NCBI GenBank assembly: GCA_016721905.1
Contig: JADKHH010000004.1
Span: 1-64,000, forward strand
DNA from: Candidatus Opimibacter skivensis
GTDB lineage: Bacteria > Bacteroidota > Bacteroidia > Chitinophagales > Saprospiraceae
Length of the DNA stretch: 64,000 nt
Direction: 5' to 3'
In this document: positions 62,881-64,000 of the stretch, piece after piece
Numbering within the stretch: the first letter of the stretch is position 1
Layout: each line of letters opens with the position of its first letter
Notes under the pieces: model-generated
The model's input: the letters and a program-made list of their open reading frames with translations, nothing else
What the model was told of the DNA's origin: nothing
Databases searched by the model: none
Made by a program: the position numbers and the translations under genes

Positions 62881-62971
62881 GTAATTATAATTGTGTTTTC
62901 GGTTTCGGTATCCATTTCTTCAAGGATAACGTAAAATCAAATTTACATCTGCCTAACAGGAGGTCAAGTAA

Positions 62972-63625
62972 TCAGCTTTTATTTTGGATTAAAGTTGCTG
63001 GATTACCGATGTAGGTGCCTGGCACCAAAAGATCTTTTACGACAACCGATCCCATACCGACCAGTACATCATCGCCAATAGTTATAGTATTTCTTGTGCT
63101 GGAATTTGCTCCCATAAAAACCCTGTTACCAATTTTACAGTTGCCACTAATGTTTACGCCCGGGGACGTGGTGAAAAAATCACCTGTGATATTGTCGTGA
63201 CTAATGGTAGTACCCGGATTAATAATACTGAAACTTCCGATTTCAACATCACAACTCAGGAAGACCTGTCCCAATACCACAGAACCTTCACCGATCTTGG
63301 TAAAGGGTGTCAATTGTGCACTTGGATGGACTACTGTTGCATATCGCGTATGGGGTGGAAGCGCATTTCGGATTCTCATTCGTGATTTAATGTCTCCAAT
63401 TGCAATCACAACGAAATCAAATGGTATGCTTGTAAAAGAAAGTGGCAATACATTTACACCCAGTACATTTTCCATGTTGTGAAATGCCGGTTCGACAAGA
63501 AAACCAACTCTCTTATTTAGGTTCTCCCAGCCAATGAGCTCACCAAGGACACACAATACTTCCTTTCCCAGCCCTCCGGCACCAATTATTCCAATTGTAG
63601 TATCTGATCTGAGAGATTTTATCAT
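62972..63625 (-). CDS. NeuD/PglB-type sugar O/N-acyltransferase
   Basis: 217 residues: N-terminal PglD/NeuD Rossmann-like domain (TIGIIGAGGLGKEVLCVLGE, VVIAIGDIKSRMRIRNAL) and a left-handed beta-helix of hexapeptide repeats (KIGEGSVVLGQVFLSCDVEIG ... RVFMGANSSTRNTITIGDDV). Ends YIGNPATLI. These enzymes acetylate amino- or deoxy-sugars for surface polysaccharides and glycoproteins. Its ATG overlaps the upstream WecF-like gene by four bases, so they are one operon. Confidence 0.93.
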   Translation of the reverse strand: MIKSLRSDTTIGIIGAGGLGKEVLCVLGELIGWENLNKRVGFLVEPAFHNMENVLGVNVLPLSFTSIPFDFVVIAIGDIKSRMRIRNALPPHTRYATVVHPSAQLTPFTKIGEGSVVLGQVFLSCDVEIGSFSIINPGTTISHDNITGDFFTTSPGVNISGNCKIGNRVFMGANSSTRNTITIGDDVLVGMGSVVVKDLLVPGTYIGNPATLIQNKS

Positions 63626-64000
63626 TCTGGATGAGAAGGCTTGTTTAAAAAAATCTGTTCCTCAAGAGCTCGCAGTGTTTGGGTGTTTCGGTTGTGATGC
63701 AAGAGATTTATTATTTCGTTTCTGTTTTTGAGTACTGTTTCATCGTCCAATACGAGGTTACCATCCTGACTATCGTTCAAAAAATCTTCTTCAAAAATAT
63801 AAACCTTTATCCGGTTTTTTTTCAACCATTTATAGACAATGTTCTTGACCGATAAATAGACCTTTGTGCCGGTATAAAGCATGTAAAGGATATTGCCAAG
63901 ACCCTGTTGCCTCTCATGCAAAAAAACAGCCGTTGGGTGCTCTTGAAGGAATGTATAATATTTACTAAGTGGCATGTGTTCATCAAGGAATGTAACCTGT
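63622..64000 (-). CDS. TDP-Fuc4NAc:lipid II transferase (WecF)-like, C-terminal part
   Basis: The 3' end of a gene open to the window edge. The frame reads from the edge: VTFLDEHMPLSKYYTFLQEH, PTAVFLHERQQGLGNILYML, then YLSVKNIVYKWLKKNRIKVY. GLGNILYMLYTGTKVYLSVKNIVY recalls the glycosyltransferase-56 (Fuc4NAc transferase) C-terminal donor-binding half. It overlaps the NeuD-type gene by four bases. Together they point to a surface-sugar cluster that continues beyond the window. Annotation is by similarity of short segments, hence moderate confidence. Confidence 0.65.
   Translation of the reverse strand, partial: QVTFLDEHMPLSKYYTFLQEHPTAVFLHERQQGLGNILYMLYTGTKVYLSVKNIVYKWLKKNRIKVYIFEEDFLNDSQDGNLVLDDETVLKNRNEIINLLHHNRNTQTLRALEEQIFLNKPSHPE

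Overview
The window reads as a chromosomal segment of a member of the Bacteroidota. At least five secreted proteins end in a type IX secretion (Por) sorting domain built around a YPNP/FPNP motif. Several genes are preceded by the Bacteroidota-type -7 box TAnnTTTG instead of a classical -10 box. There are SusC-free but typical Bacteroidota families such as the DUF1800/DUF1501 pair, a K+-type membrane pyrophosphatase and YtxH proteins. A Saprospiria-like origin is my guess from overall style; no marker here proves it. No rRNA, tRNA or CRISPR array was seen.

Layout. 1-5.4 kb: housekeeping (rsmG, a GT2 glycosyltransferase, aspS overlapping odhB/sucB, an RlpA-like protein). 5.6-10 kb: a beta-barrel-like protein with a class C-type serine hydrolase, then a large Na+/H+ pyrophosphatase. 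10-18.1 kb: secreted glucose/sorbosone dehydrogenase-like protein, a FemAB-like protein and the DUF1800-DUF1501-discoidin T9SS locus. 18.2-21.7 kb: tsaE, an alanine-dehydrogenase-like gene, a lipid kinase and a GNAT gene. 22.1-26.2 kb: a 166-bp TIR element, a promoter, a SAM-clan riboswitch and metH, which is broken by three closely spaced indels. 26.5-37 kb: an accessory, AT-rich stretch with an AAA/DUF4143 ATPase, a HEPN/MNT-type pair, a zinc-ribbon microprotein, a frameshifted PLD-helicase-DUF3427-S24 gene with a frameshifted NUDIX neighbour, a VapBC pair, an orphan Fic-antitoxin-like gene and a RhuM gene. 37-51 kb: secreted T9SS and outer-membrane proteins, an S41 peptidase with an in-frame stop, three YtxH genes and holin-like membrane genes, a WG-repeat lipoprotein, an ATP-grasp gene, galM and an OmpA protein. 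51.4-64 kb: HigBA, an oxidoreductase, a DinB-like protein, an inositol monophosphatase, an FtsX permease, a beta-helix T9SS protein, nhaA, an AlkD-like gene, an M1 peptidase and the start of a surface-sugar cluster (NeuD-type acetyltransferase plus a WecF-like transferase).

Two window-wide themes stand out. First, intergenic DNA is packed with short 'phrase' repeats: 9-mer tandem arrays, TCACAACTCACA arrays, GACTCCGCTC palindromes, long perfect hairpins at gene ends, and a two-copy 166-bp element. Second, at least seven genes carry single-base frameshifts or a stop while the family sequence continues in another frame. This is either an assembly-error signature (mostly homopolymers) or recent pseudogenisation, and it must be settled before any of these genes is called dead.
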